DNA from: Thermomonas sp. | Lineage (GTDB): Bacteria; Pseudomonadota; Gammaproteobacteria; Xanthomonadales; Xanthomonadaceae | Direction of reading: 5' to 3' | DNA: 54,821 bases | Assembly: GCA_020692565.1 (NCBI GenBank) | Contig: JAIMKJ010000007.1 | Location: 48,958 to 103,778, forward strand | Shown: positions 16,340 through 23,842 of the stretch, one piece after another | How the letters are laid out: each line of letters begins with the position of its first letter | Numbering within the stretch: position 1 is the first letter of the stretch | Position numbers and translations under genes: made by a program | The notes under the pieces: model-generated | Databases searched by the model: none | The model's input: only the letters and a program-made list of their open reading frames with translations | What the model was told of the DNA's origin: nothing

Positions 16340-17193
16340 TGCGCGATTTCACATTGGACACCGCGCGCGGCCGGTTCGGCGGGCTGCGCAACGACGGCGT
16401 GCTGTCCAAAAACGATGGCGGCGGCCTGCCGCTGCTGGCGCTGCATGGCTGGCTGGACAACGCCGCGAGTTTCCGGCCGATGGCGTCGGCGCTGTCGGCC
16501 TACGATCTGGTGGCGCTGGACATGCCCGGCCACGGCCGCAGCTTCCATTATCCGGCCGACGCCGAATACAGCATGTTCAGCACGATTCTCGATGTGCTGG
16601 CCGCCGCCGATGCGCTGGGCTGGACGCGGTTCGGATTGCTCGGGCATTCGATGGGCGGCGCGATCGCCAGCGTGCTGGCCGCGGCGGCGCCGGAGCGCGT
16701 CGAAAACCTGTACCTGATCGAAGCGTTGGGCCCATTGTCCGGCGCCGAGGACACCACGGCCTCGCGGCTGCGCGACGCGGTGGCCCAGCGCCGCACGCTG
16801 GACGGCAAGCGCAAACGCGTGTTCAACGATCCCGAAATCGCGGTGCTCGCGCGGATGCAGACCAACATCACCGCGCTGGACGAAACCTGTTCGCGGCTGC
16901 TGATCGAACGCGGCATCCGCCCGGTCGAGGGCGGCTTCGAGTGGAGCAGCGACGCGCGATTGACGCTGCCGACCGCGGTGCGGATGTCCGAAACCCAGAT
17001 CCGGGATTGCCTGCGCGCGATCGCCTGCCCGGTGTCCCTGCTGGTGGCCGATCCCACGCCGCCTTACTTCACGCCGGCGCTGCGCGATTCGCGCGTCGCC
17101 TGCGTGCCGCGCATCCGCAGCGTGTCGCTGGCCGGCAGTCATCACCTGCACATGACCCATCCGGTCGAGGTCGTCGCGGCGTTGGGGTTGTAA
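16339..17193 (+). CDS. Alpha/beta-fold hydrolase
   Basis: This 284-residue protein has the alpha/beta hydrolase layout: LLALHGWLDNAASF oxyanion region, VALDMPGHGRS, the nucleophile elbow GHSMGGA near residue 110, a late acidic turn after SLLVADPTPP and the catalytic His in AGSHHLHMTHP. The substrate is unknown; SERHL-type serine hydrolases are the nearest recognisable group. The start overlaps the hemH stop by one base, indicating translational coupling. The His-X-His segment near the end is typical of the group. Confidence 0.88.
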   Translation: MRDFTLDTARGRFGGLRNDGVLSKNDGGGLPLLALHGWLDNAASFRPMASALSAYDLVALDMPGHGRSFHYPADAEYSMFSTILDVLAAADALGWTRFGLLGHSMGGAIASVLAAAAPERVENLYLIEALGPLSGAEDTTASRLRDAVAQRRTLDGKRKRVFNDPEIAVLARMQTNITALDETCSRLLIERGIRPVEGGFEWSSDARLTLPTAVRMSETQIRDCLRAIACPVSLLVADPTPPYFTPALRDSRVACVPRIRSVSLAGSHHLHMTHPVEVVAALGL

Positions 17194-17217
17194 CGGTTCT
17201 GGCGTGCGCGGTTTTTT

Positions 17218-17297
17218 GTAGGAGGGCCTTCAGGCCCGAGCTTTTCCTGCCGGTACTGGCGTTGCGGCAAAAAGCTCGGGCCTGAAGGCCCTCCTAC
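17218..17297. repeat. Inverted pair of GTAGGAGGGCC REP units
   Basis: Two 25-base copies of the unit, 17218-17242 forward and 17273-17297 reverse, exactly complementary, with a 30-base loop and A/T runs next to the arms. It follows the hydrolase stop by 24 bases and may act as a terminator or mRNA-stabilising stem. Confidence 0.8.
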
Positions 17298-17385
17298 GCG
17301 AAAACGATCCGCAACGATCCGCTTCATTTCCACCAGCCGTGGGCACGGCATCATCCGCGCCGCGCCTTGGACCCGACCTGGGCCG

Positions 17386-17403
17386 GCCTGAAGGCCCTCC
17401 TAC
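17386..17403 (-). repeat. Partial GTAGGAGGGCC REP unit
   Basis: GCCTGAAGGCCCTCCTAC matches 18 bases of the unit in reverse orientation, just downstream of the minus-strand metallopeptidase stop. The 17298-17385 stretch between repeats holds nothing I can identify. Confidence 0.6.
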
Positions 17404-17420
17404 GGTACGGCGACACGGCG

Positions 17421-18233
17421 TCAGCGCAGCAGCGCCTGCAGCGTGGCCTTGAGCTGGCGGCCGTGTTCGCGGAAATAGTTGCGCTGGTCGCGCCACGCCG
17501 GAAAACGCGCTTCCACTTCGTGCCAGTAGGCCGGCGAGTGGTTGTGGTGGATCAGGTGACACAACTCGTGCACCAGTACGTACTCGAATGCTTCGGGCGG
17601 CGCCAGCACCAGCGACAGATCCAGCGCCATCGTGCCGTCCGGCGCCAGCGAGCCCCACTGCGAACTCATCGCCTTCAGTTGCACCCGCCGCGGCGCGCGC
17701 GGCATGGACGGCAGATAGCGCGGCATCCAGCGGCCGATGTCGGCGCGCGCCTCGGCTTCGTAGAAATCGCGCAGCGCGCGGCGTAAAGCCGGTTCGCCCG
17801 CGCGTGCGGTGGTTTGAAAAACGAGTCCGCCCTCGTCGCGCTGCAGTGCGGTGAAACGTCCGTGCTCCCAGCGCAGCGGTACCGACACGCCGCGCAGCGG
17901 CAGAGCGATGGTTTCGTCGCGACGCAGCAGGTGTTCGTCGATGTCGACCAGCCGGCTGAGCTGCGCATGCAGCCAGTCGCGGTGTTCGGCGATGAAACGG
18001 TCGCCGGCGACCAGGCTGGCGCGTTCAGGCAAGGTCAGGCGCACGCCGCGCTCGCTCACCGAGAGTTTGATCCGGCGCGCGCGCGGATCGCGCACGCGCA
18101 GCACTTCGACATCGCGGCCGTCGTCCAGCCGCAGCGGCACGCGGTCGCGCTGCTGACTTCGTGATTCGTTCGGGCGCGCGGCGGACGGGCGCGCGGCGGG
18201 GTTGAGCCCGCGCAGGCGGAAACGGAATGGCAT
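17421..18233 (-). CDS. YgjP-like M48-type metallopeptidase domain protein
   Basis: This 270-residue protein belongs to the YgjP/SprT-like group of zincins. N-terminal beta region (RRIKLSVSERGVRLTLPERAS), then a helical part with MSSQWGSLAPDGTMALDLSLVLAP, the zinc motif VHELCHLIHHNHSPAYW (HExxH) and the third ligand region EARFPAWRDQRNYFREHG. Proteolysis has not been shown for most members. ATG 18233 has AGGA eight bases upstream, so it is preferred to ATG 18242. It is transcribed towards the REP repeats and is 69 bases downstream of rdgC, possibly one transcript. Confidence 0.85.
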   Translation of the reverse strand: MPFRFRLRGLNPAARPSAARPNESRSQQRDRVPLRLDDGRDVEVLRVRDPRARRIKLSVSERGVRLTLPERASLVAGDRFIAEHRDWLHAQLSRLVDIDEHLLRRDETIALPLRGVSVPLRWEHGRFTALQRDEGGLVFQTTARAGEPALRRALRDFYEAEARADIGRWMPRYLPSMPRAPRRVQLKAMSSQWGSLAPDGTMALDLSLVLAPPEAFEYVLVHELCHLIHHNHSPAYWHEVEARFPAWRDQRNYFREHGRQLKATLQALLR

Positions 18234-18302
18234 GGCGCGCATCCTACCCGCGGCGGGATGCGTACGGAAGCCGCAATCCCGGCCGAAGCCCCGGCCGTAC
18301 CT

Positions 18303-19208
18303 TCATTCGGCCTTCGACAATTTGAGCGCCGGTTCCAGGGTCAGGAACAGCCGTCTCACTTCGGCGCTCATCAGCGCGAAGCGGGCGTCGAGTTCGGCGC
18401 GCATGTCCTCGCGTTCGCCGGATTCGAGCTGGTCCACCACGCCGTCGAGGAATTTCAGCTTGCGGATGATCAGGTCTTCGCCGAGCACGAAACTCAGATG
18501 ATCGTCCAGGGTCAGCGCCAGCCGCGTGACCTGCTTGCCGGCTTCCAGATGCTTGGCGATCTCGTCGCTCTGCAGTTCCTGGTGCTGGCACTTCACGATC
18601 GCGCCGTGATCGGTGGGATCGCGCATTTCGCATTCGTCGCCCAGCGACAGCCCTTCGGGCAGCGGATCACCGGCGATCCAGCTGGTGAGGATCGAGCGCG
18701 GCGCGACTTCGGCGTTCAGCGGCAGCGCCGGGAAACTGCCCATCGCGTGACGCACGTCGGACACCACCGCCTCGGCGGTCTTGCGCGACGAGGTGTCGAC
18801 GGCGATGAAGCCGTGCTTCGCGTCGATCAGCGCGTCGGTGCGGCCGGGCTTCACGAACGCACGCGGTAGCAGTTCGTGCACCAGGTCTTCCTTCAGCCGC
18901 TTGCGTGCGCGGCCGCCCAGTTTGCGGCCTTCCTTTTCCTCGATCTCGGCCAGCTTCTTCTGCAGCATGTCGTTGACCACCGCGCCGGGCAGGATCTTGT
19001 CCTCGCTGCCGGCGGCGACCCAGATCGCGTCGTCGATGCGGCGCGACAGGGCTTCGCCCTCGCCGCGGCCGAACGGCGACACGAAGCCGCGCGACGACAG
19101 TTCCAGCGCGCCGACCGGCTTGAGCGTGCATTCGGCGAGGCCGGTATCGAGGTCGGAGAAATCGAGCGAGACGGGGAAGCGGAAGAACGTCAGGTTTCGA
19201 AAAAACAT
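18303..19208 (-). CDS. rdgC: Recombination-associated protein RdgC
   Basis: This 301-residue protein is nucleoid-associated, forms a ring-shaped dimer around DNA and restrains RecA. The start MFFRNLTFFRFP is diagnostic, as are LELSSRGFVSPFGRGE, VVNDMLQKKLAEIEEKEGRKLGGRARKRLKEDL, LDDHLSFVLGEDLIIRKLKFLD and the C-terminal ARFALMSAEVRRLFLTLEPAL. ATG 19208 gives the standard length; the frame extends upstream into a repeat and is not used. Confidence 0.97.
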   Translation of the reverse strand: MFFRNLTFFRFPVSLDFSDLDTGLAECTLKPVGALELSSRGFVSPFGRGEGEALSRRIDDAIWVAAGSEDKILPGAVVNDMLQKKLAEIEEKEGRKLGGRARKRLKEDLVHELLPRAFVKPGRTDALIDAKHGFIAVDTSSRKTAEAVVSDVRHAMGSFPALPLNAEVAPRSILTSWIAGDPLPEGLSLGDECEMRDPTDHGAIVKCQHQELQSDEIAKHLEAGKQVTRLALTLDDHLSFVLGEDLIIRKLKFLDGVVDQLESGEREDMRAELDARFALMSAEVRRLFLTLEPALKLSKAE

Positions 19209-19244
19209 CGTGTGTCCGGATAAGAAGTACGAAGAATGAAGACG

Positions 19245-19349
19245 GTCATCCCGAGGCCGGAGGCCGAGGGACCTGTTGTCGAATGATGCGTCGAAGATGA
19301 TGGCTTGAAACGGTGGGTGCTTCCCTTGGACGTTCGGCCTTGGGACGAC
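19245..19349. repeat. GTCATCCCGAGGCC / GGCCTTGGGACGAC inverted-repeat element
   Basis: GTCATCCCGAGGCCG (from 19245) and CGGCCTTGGGACGAC (19335-19349) are imperfect reverse complements. The outer GTCATCCCGA is shared with the element at 2756-2854. It fills the space between rdgC and ttcA. Confidence 0.5.
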
Positions 19350-19353
19350 AGCG

Positions 19354-20253
19354 CTATGACGTTTCCCCGTTTGCGATCGGAGGTTCGCCGGCCAGCCACG
19401 CATGCGCATCCGGCATGCCGCCCTCGCTGCGCTGTCCCAGCGACAGGAAGTCGAACAGTTTCGGATCGCTCAAGTGCGAGGGGCGGATGTCGCCCAGCGC
19501 GCGCGCGATCTGTTCGACGCGGCCGGGCGTGTCGCGCTCCCAGCCGTCCATCATCTTCTTCACCTGCTTGCGCTGCAGATTCTCCTGCGAGCCGCACAGG
19601 TTACACGGGATGATCGGAAACCGTTTCGCCTCGGCATACGCGGCGATGTCGTCCTCGCGCACGTAGGCCAGCGGTCGGATCACCACATGCCTGCCGTCGT
19701 CGCTCAGCAGCTTCGGCGGCATGCCGGCGAGCTTCGAGTGGAAGAACAGGTTCAGGAAGAATGTGGCCACCAGATCGTCGCGGTGGTGGCCCAGCGCGAT
19801 CTTGGTGAAGCCTTCGGCCTCCGCGTGCGCATACAGCGCGCCGCGACGCAGCCGCGAGCAGAGCGAACACATGGTCTTGCCCTCGGGCACCACGCGCGCG
19901 ACCACCGAATACGTGTCCTGTTCGAGGATGGTGTAGTCCACGCCGATGGAGCGCAGGTAGTCCGGCAGCACATGCTCCGGGAAGCCCGGCTGTTTCTGGT
20001 CGAGGTTCACCGCCGTGATGCTGAACCGCACCGGCGCCTTCTTCTGCAACTGCAGCAGGATATCCAGCAGCGTGTAGCTGTCCTTGCCGCCGGACAGGCA
20101 CACCATCACCTTGTCGCCCTCTTCGATCATGCCGAAATCGGCGATGGCGCGGCCGACCTGGTGGCGCAGACGCTTCGCCAATCGGCCGGCTTCGTGGGCG
20201 GCGCGACGGGCGGGCGGCGGCAGCGGTTCGGAGAGGGGCAGGACGGTGCTCAT
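19354..20253 (-). CDS. ttcA: tRNA 2-thiocytidine(32) synthetase TtcA
   Basis: This 299-residue enzyme thiolates C32 of certain tRNAs with ATP and an iron-sulphur cluster. Visible are the PP-loop [11 protein letters not shown], the two cluster Cys pairs [13 protein letters not shown] and [15 protein letters not shown], and [16 protein letters not shown]. The C-terminal part ([11 protein letters not shown]) is typical. ATG 20253 gives normal length; a longer frame overlaps the BON promoter region. It is divergent from the BON gene. Confidence 0.96.
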   Translation of the reverse strand: MSTVLPLSEPLPPPARRAAHEAGRLAKRLRHQVGRAIADFGMIEEGDKVMVCLSGGKDSYTLLDILLQLQKKAPVRFSITAVNLDQKQPGFPEHVLPDYLRSIGVDYTILEQDTYSVVARVVPEGKTMCSLCSRLRRGALYAHAEAEGFTKIALGHHRDDLVATFFLNLFFHSKLAGMPPKLLSDDGRHVVIRPLAYVREDDIAAYAEAKRFPIIPCNLCGSQENLQRKQVKKMMDGWERDTPGRVEQIARALGDIRPSHLSDPKLFDFLSLGQRSEGGMPDAHAWLAGEPPIANGETS

Positions 20254-20379
20254 GCCGCGGCATTTTATCCGGATCGTATCGGGGCGGATCGTGCGCGGCG
20301 CCCGACATCCGCGGCAGATTGCAAGAAACGATGCGGCAGGGATCAGCGTAACGCATTGATTTTCTTGGGCGCACGGGAT

Positions 20380-20395
20380 TGGCATGCGACTTGTA
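20380..20395 (+). promoter_or_regulatory. Sigma-54 -24/-12 promoter candidate for the BON gene
   Basis: TGGCAT-N5-TTGTA has the GG and TTG elements at the right spacing; the consensus is TGGCAC-N5-TTGCW. Start of transcription would be near 20407, about 60 bases before the BON ATG. The -12 base C is replaced by T. Confidence 0.6.
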
Positions 20396-20468
20396 TGACA
20401 TGTACTGCCGGGACGCGGTTCACGGCATTCCCCCGAAGCGACATCCCAACAAAGCGATGGAGATCTAC

Positions 20469-20837
20469 ATGAACAATTCCCTGTCCGCACATTCCCGCCT
20501 CATGGCTGCGATGACGCTCGCACTGGCATTCGCTGCCGGTTCCGCAACGGCGGCGACGACAGCCAACGCGAATACCGGCGAGCAGACCAAGGCGCACGAA
20601 GAATCCGCGCAGCCGGTCGGCGACAGCTGGATCACCACCAAGGTCAAGGCCGATCTGCTCGCCACCGAGGCGACCAAGGGTCTCGACATCAACGTCACCA
20701 CCACCAACGGCGTGGTCACCCTGTCGGGCAAGCTCGACAGCAAGGCCGAAGTCGACCAGGCCATCGCCGTGGCGCGTGCGATCAAGGGCGTGAAGTCCGT
20801 CGACGCGACCACGCTGACCGTCAAGCCGCGCGCCTGA
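20469..20837 (+). CDS. BON-domain periplasmic protein
   Basis: This 122-residue protein has a signal peptide ([17 protein letters not shown]) and one BON domain (about 52-120): [36 protein letters not shown], then a helix with [24 protein letters not shown] proteins such as OsmY bind phospholipid and respond to osmotic or envelope stress. ATG 20469 has GGAG seven bases upstream. The CsbD gene follows 86 bases later and is probably cotranscribed. Confidence 0.92.
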   Translation: MNNSLSAHSRLMAAMTLALAFAAGSATAATTANANTGEQTKAHEESAQPVGDSWITTKVKADLLATEATKGLDINVTTTNGVVTLSGKLDSKAEVDQAIAVARAIKGVKSVDATTLTVKPRA

Positions 20838-20923
20838 TCGCGCATCCGCATCGACGTACGACAGTCGATGCCGCTTACCGGGCGCATGCGCCCATCCTTC
20901 ATCCCCCAGAGGACACGAATCCC

Positions 20924-21124
20924 ATGAATACCGACATCATCAAAGGCAAGTGGAAGCAGCTCAACGGCCAGATCAAGCAGCAGTGGGGCAAGCTCACCGA
21001 CGACGATCTGACCGTGGCCGAAGGCACCCGCGATTACCTCGCCGGCAAGGTCCAGGAACGCTACGGCGTGACCAAGGACATCGCCGAACAGCAGGTTCGC
21101 GATTTCGAGAAAGGCATCCACTGA
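20924..21124 (+). CDS. CsbD-family stress protein
   Basis: This 66-residue protein matches CsbD in full: [29 protein letters not shown], then [15 protein letters not shown] and a C-terminal helix. CsbD-like proteins are small, hydrophilic and induced by general stress; their activity is unknown. A good ribosome site (CAGAGGACACGAATCCC) precedes the ATG. A terminator hairpin begins 18 bases after the stop. Confidence 0.93.
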   Translation: MNTDIIKGKWKQLNGQIKQQWGKLTDDDLTVAEGTRDYLAGKVQERYGVTKDIAEQQVRDFEKGIH

Positions 21125-21142
21125 TACACCGCCTGTACGTCT

Positions 21143-21168
21143 CGCCAGCGCCCGTACGGGCGCTGGCG
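21143..21168 (+). terminator. Terminator of the BON-CsbD transcript
   Basis: CGCCAGCGCCCGT and its exact reverse complement form a 13-bp palindrome ending in GTT, 18 bases after the csbD-like stop. Confidence 0.75.
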
Positions 21169-21209
21169 TTATCGTCGCGATCTGCTCCCTCCCCTTGCAG
21201 ATTGCGGCG

Positions 21210-21378
21210 CGGGTTACCCGTCCGGAGCGCACCTCCGACAGCCGGTCCGGACGGGTGGCCTTCCTGTTGAACCGGAGCATGTTCCCCGTAGGGACGCGTT
21301 TCGCACGGTTCCAGGAAAGGTCCCCGAAAGCCTGAAGTCCCGGAAGCCGCCCCGTACCCGTTGCGAGGCGGCTTTTTT
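21210..21378 (+). ncRNA. Candidate small RNA with intrinsic terminator
   Basis: In the gap after the BON-CsbD terminator there is a second complete terminator with no gene before it: AAGCCGCC (21344-21351), loop, GGCGGCTT (21367-21374) and T6 to 21378. Upstream is a perfect 11-bp stem, ACCCGTCCGGA (21216-21226) with TCCGGACGGGT (21246-21256), and a region with further short pairings. No open frame with a ribosome site was seen. The 5' end is a guess and no clear promoter was found. An untranslated leader of a lost gene is the alternative. Confidence 0.4.
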
Positions 21379-21484
21379 CGTCCGGGCGTGCGGAATGCAC
21401 GCTGACGCCCATGCCATCGTGCAAAACGCCGGATCAGATGGCGCCTGTCGCCCTCGGCGCCCGGCAACGGCGGGGGTTTCGTGC

Positions 21485-21500
21485 TGGCACAGGTCTTGCG
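21485..21500 (+). promoter_or_regulatory. Sigma-54 promoter in front of the sigma-54 regulator gene
   Basis: TGGCAC-N5-TTGCG agrees with the -24/-12 consensus at every strongly conserved base. Transcription would start near 21511, leaving a 47-base leader before ATG 21558. The site excludes the upstream ATG at 21411 as the start used from this promoter and implies autoregulation. Confidence 0.72.
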
Positions 21501-21557
21501 GCGCATGTCCTATCGTTGGAGGCGCGCCGCGCCTCGACACCCACGCCGGAGCCCCGC

Positions 21558-23138
21558 ATGAGCGTCAATCTCGAACGCAGAACTCCGCAGACGCCGCTTC
21601 AGACCCGCCCGGCATCGCCGATGGCCACACTCGGTGGCACCTGGCAGCGGCCGGCGCCGGAGAACGGCGTCGCCGATATAGTGGAAACCTCTTCGCCGAG
21701 CGATACCACGTCCGGCCGCGCTTCACCCGACATCGCATCCCGAAGCGCCGCCCCTCGAAGCCCCACCCCGCACACGATGGAGTCACGACCTGTGCCGAGT
21801 CCCGCCCCGAAGCCCGCCGGCCATATCCTGGCGATCGACGACGACACCCGGCTGCTGCAGAACTTCGCGCTGGCGCTGGAAAGCGACGGCTACAGCGTCG
21901 AAACCGCCGACAATCTGGCCGACGGCCTGCGCCTGGCCGCGACCCGTCCGTTCCATGTCTGCCTGCTCGACCACAACATCGGCTACGACTCCGGTATCGA
22001 AGCCCTGCCGCGGCTGCGCGAACTGGCGCCGCTGATGCGGGTGATCATGGTCACCGGCAACTCGGCGGTCGACGATGCGGTGAAGGCGATCTCGCTCGGC
22101 GCCAGCGATTATCTGGTCAAGCCCTGTTCTCCCGATCAGCTGAAGATCTCGGTCGCGCGCCAGATCGACACCCGCCGCATCCTCGACCGCCTCGACAACT
22201 TCGAGCGCGAAGCCCAGCCCGGCGTGCCGGAACTCACCAGCAGGAACAAGGCGATGCAGGCCGCCATCGACATGGCGCTGCAGGTGGCGCGCACCGACGC
22301 GAACCTGCTGGTGCTGGGCGAAAGCGGCACCGGCAAGGGCGTGATCGCCAAGGCCGTGCATCGCGCCAGCCCCCGCGCCGCGGGCATGCTGGTCACCATC
22401 AATTGCCCATCGCTGTCGGCGGAACTGATGGAAAGCGAGCTGTTCGGTCATTCCAAGGGCTCGTTCACCGGCGCGGTGCAGAACACCGTCGGTCGCGTCA
22501 CCCATGCCGACGGCGGCACCATCTTCCTGGACGAAGTCGGCGACTTCCCGCTGCCTTTGCAGCCGAAGCTGCTGCGCTTCATCCAGGACAAGGAATACGA
22601 GCGCGTGGGCGACCCGGTCACGCGCAAGGCCGATGCGCGGATCGTCGCCGCCACCAATCGCGATCTGGATGCGATGGTGCAGGACGGCCAGTTCCGCCTC
22701 GACCTGCTGTATCGCCTCAACGTCATCAGCATCACCGTGCCGCCGCTGCGCGAGCGGCCGGAAGATCTGGAAGCGCTGGCCAACGGCTTCGTGCGGCGCT
22801 ATGCGGCCGATTACGGCATGCCCGCGCGTCGACTGTCGCCGTCGGCGCTGTCGCAATTGCGCGGCTATTCGTGGCCGGGCAACGTCCGCGAGCTGCAGAA
22901 CATGATGGAGCGCGCGGTGATCCTCGCCCGCAGCGAGGACATCGGCCCCGAACTGCTCGCGCTCAGCGCTTCGGCGCGCAACGATCCGCAGCCGGGCATG
23001 GCAATATCGCTGGACGCGCTCGAACGCATGCACATCGAACGCGTGCTCGCATCCAGCGACAGCCTGGATGCCGCCGCAAGGACGCTGGGCATCGATGCCT
23101 CCACGCTGTACCGCAAACGCAAACTGTTCGGTCTGTAG
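21558..23138 (+). CDS. NtrC-family sigma-54-dependent response regulator
   Basis: This 526-residue activator has a poorly conserved 85-residue N-terminal extension, a receiver (about 89-205, acidic DDD, phosphoacceptor Asp138 in VCLLDHNIG, Lys in YLVKP), an AAA+ domain (about 230-465) with Walker A GESGTGKG at 254-261, the sigma-54 contact loop GSFTGA at 301-306 (usual GAFTGA, with A to S) and Walker B IFLDEVGD, and a Fis-type helix-turn-helix (SLDAAARTLGIDASTLYRKRKL). ATG 21558 has GGAG seven bases upstream. It should open sigma-54 promoters after phosphorylation. Four sigma-54-like sites lie within 7 kb. The kinases at 23843-27086 are the natural partners, though TspO is placed between. Confidence 0.93.
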   Translation: MSVNLERRTPQTPLQTRPASPMATLGGTWQRPAPENGVADIVETSSPSDTTSGRASPDIASRSAAPRSPTPHTMESRPVPSPAPKPAGHILAIDDDTRLLQNFALALESDGYSVETADNLADGLRLAATRPFHVCLLDHNIGYDSGIEALPRLRELAPLMRVIMVTGNSAVDDAVKAISLGASDYLVKPCSPDQLKISVARQIDTRRILDRLDNFEREAQPGVPELTSRNKAMQAAIDMALQVARTDANLLVLGESGTGKGVIAKAVHRASPRAAGMLVTINCPSLSAELMESELFGHSKGSFTGAVQNTVGRVTHADGGTIFLDEVGDFPLPLQPKLLRFIQDKEYERVGDPVTRKADARIVAATNRDLDAMVQDGQFRLDLLYRLNVISITVPPLRERPEDLEALANGFVRRYAADYGMPARRLSPSALSQLRGYSWPGNVRELQNMMERAVILARSEDIGPELLALSASARNDPQPGMAISLDALERMHIERVLASSDSLDAAARTLGIDASTLYRKRKLFGL

Positions 23139-23217
23139 CGTTGTCGTGACCGTGCCGTAACCGCGCTGCGATCGTGCGTATCGACCCCCGTTCCGCTTCG
23201 AGCTTCCCCCGATTGCC

Positions 23218-23736
23218 ATGAATCATCGTCCTCCCGTTGTCGTCCCCGACGCCATTCCACCCCCCCGCGATGGTTGGCTGGCGCTGGTCGGCTGGATCCT
23301 GCTGCTGGTGGGATTGGGGGCGACGATGGGTGGCCTGTTCGCTCCCGACGGCTGGTTCGCCATGCTGCTGAAGCCGACGTGGAACCCGCCGCCCTGGGTC
23401 TTCGCGCCGGTGTGGACGCTGCTGTACGCGACCATGGCGGTGGCGCTGTGGCTGGTGCGGCGCGAACCCGAGAGCGAAGACCGGCTGCGAAAACGCGCGC
23501 TGGTACTGTTCGCCATCCAGTTCGCGCTGAATCTGCTGTGGACGCCGCTGTTCTTCGGGCTGCGCAGCCCGGGCCTGGCGTTCGCCGAAATCTGTCTGCT
23601 GTGGGTCGCGCTGGTGTCGACAGTGCTGGCTTTCGGCCGGCTCCGCCCGCTGGCCGGTTATGTGCTGTTACCGTATCTGCTGTGGGTATCGTTCGCGCTG
23701 GTGCTGAACGGTACGATCTGGTTGATGAATTCGTAG
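23218..23736 (+). CDS. tspO: TspO/MBR-family membrane protein
   Basis: This 172-residue protein has five predicted membrane helices and the TspO signatures: KPTWNPPPWVFAPVWTLLYATMAVALWLV, the FAIQFALNLLWTPLFFGLRSPGLAF segment, and PYLLWVSFALVLNGTIWLMN at the C-terminus. Family proteins bind tetrapyrroles and are tied to stress and redox signalling. The N-terminus is about 20 residues longer than in many relatives. It sits between a sigma-54 regulator and a sensor kinase on one strand, suggesting a stress-sensing link. Confidence 0.95.
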   Translation: MNHRPPVVVPDAIPPPRDGWLALVGWILLLVGLGATMGGLFAPDGWFAMLLKPTWNPPPWVFAPVWTLLYATMAVALWLVRREPESEDRLRKRALVLFAIQFALNLLWTPLFFGLRSPGLAFAEICLLWVALVSTVLAFGRLRPLAGYVLLPYLLWVSFALVLNGTIWLMNS

Positions 23737-23842
23737 ATGGATGCGCAGGCGCCGACCGCGCCTTAGCACCACACCGCAACCAGAATCATTTCCGCAACGC
23801 ATGCGCCACCACTCGTCGATGGGGACGACCCCGGGGAACCCG

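Noticed and set aside
21411..21557. Upstream ATG 21411 as start of the sigma-54 regulator
   Set aside because: The sigma-54-like site at 21485 and a good ribosome site before ATG 21558 lie inside this extension, and its translation is low-complexity.
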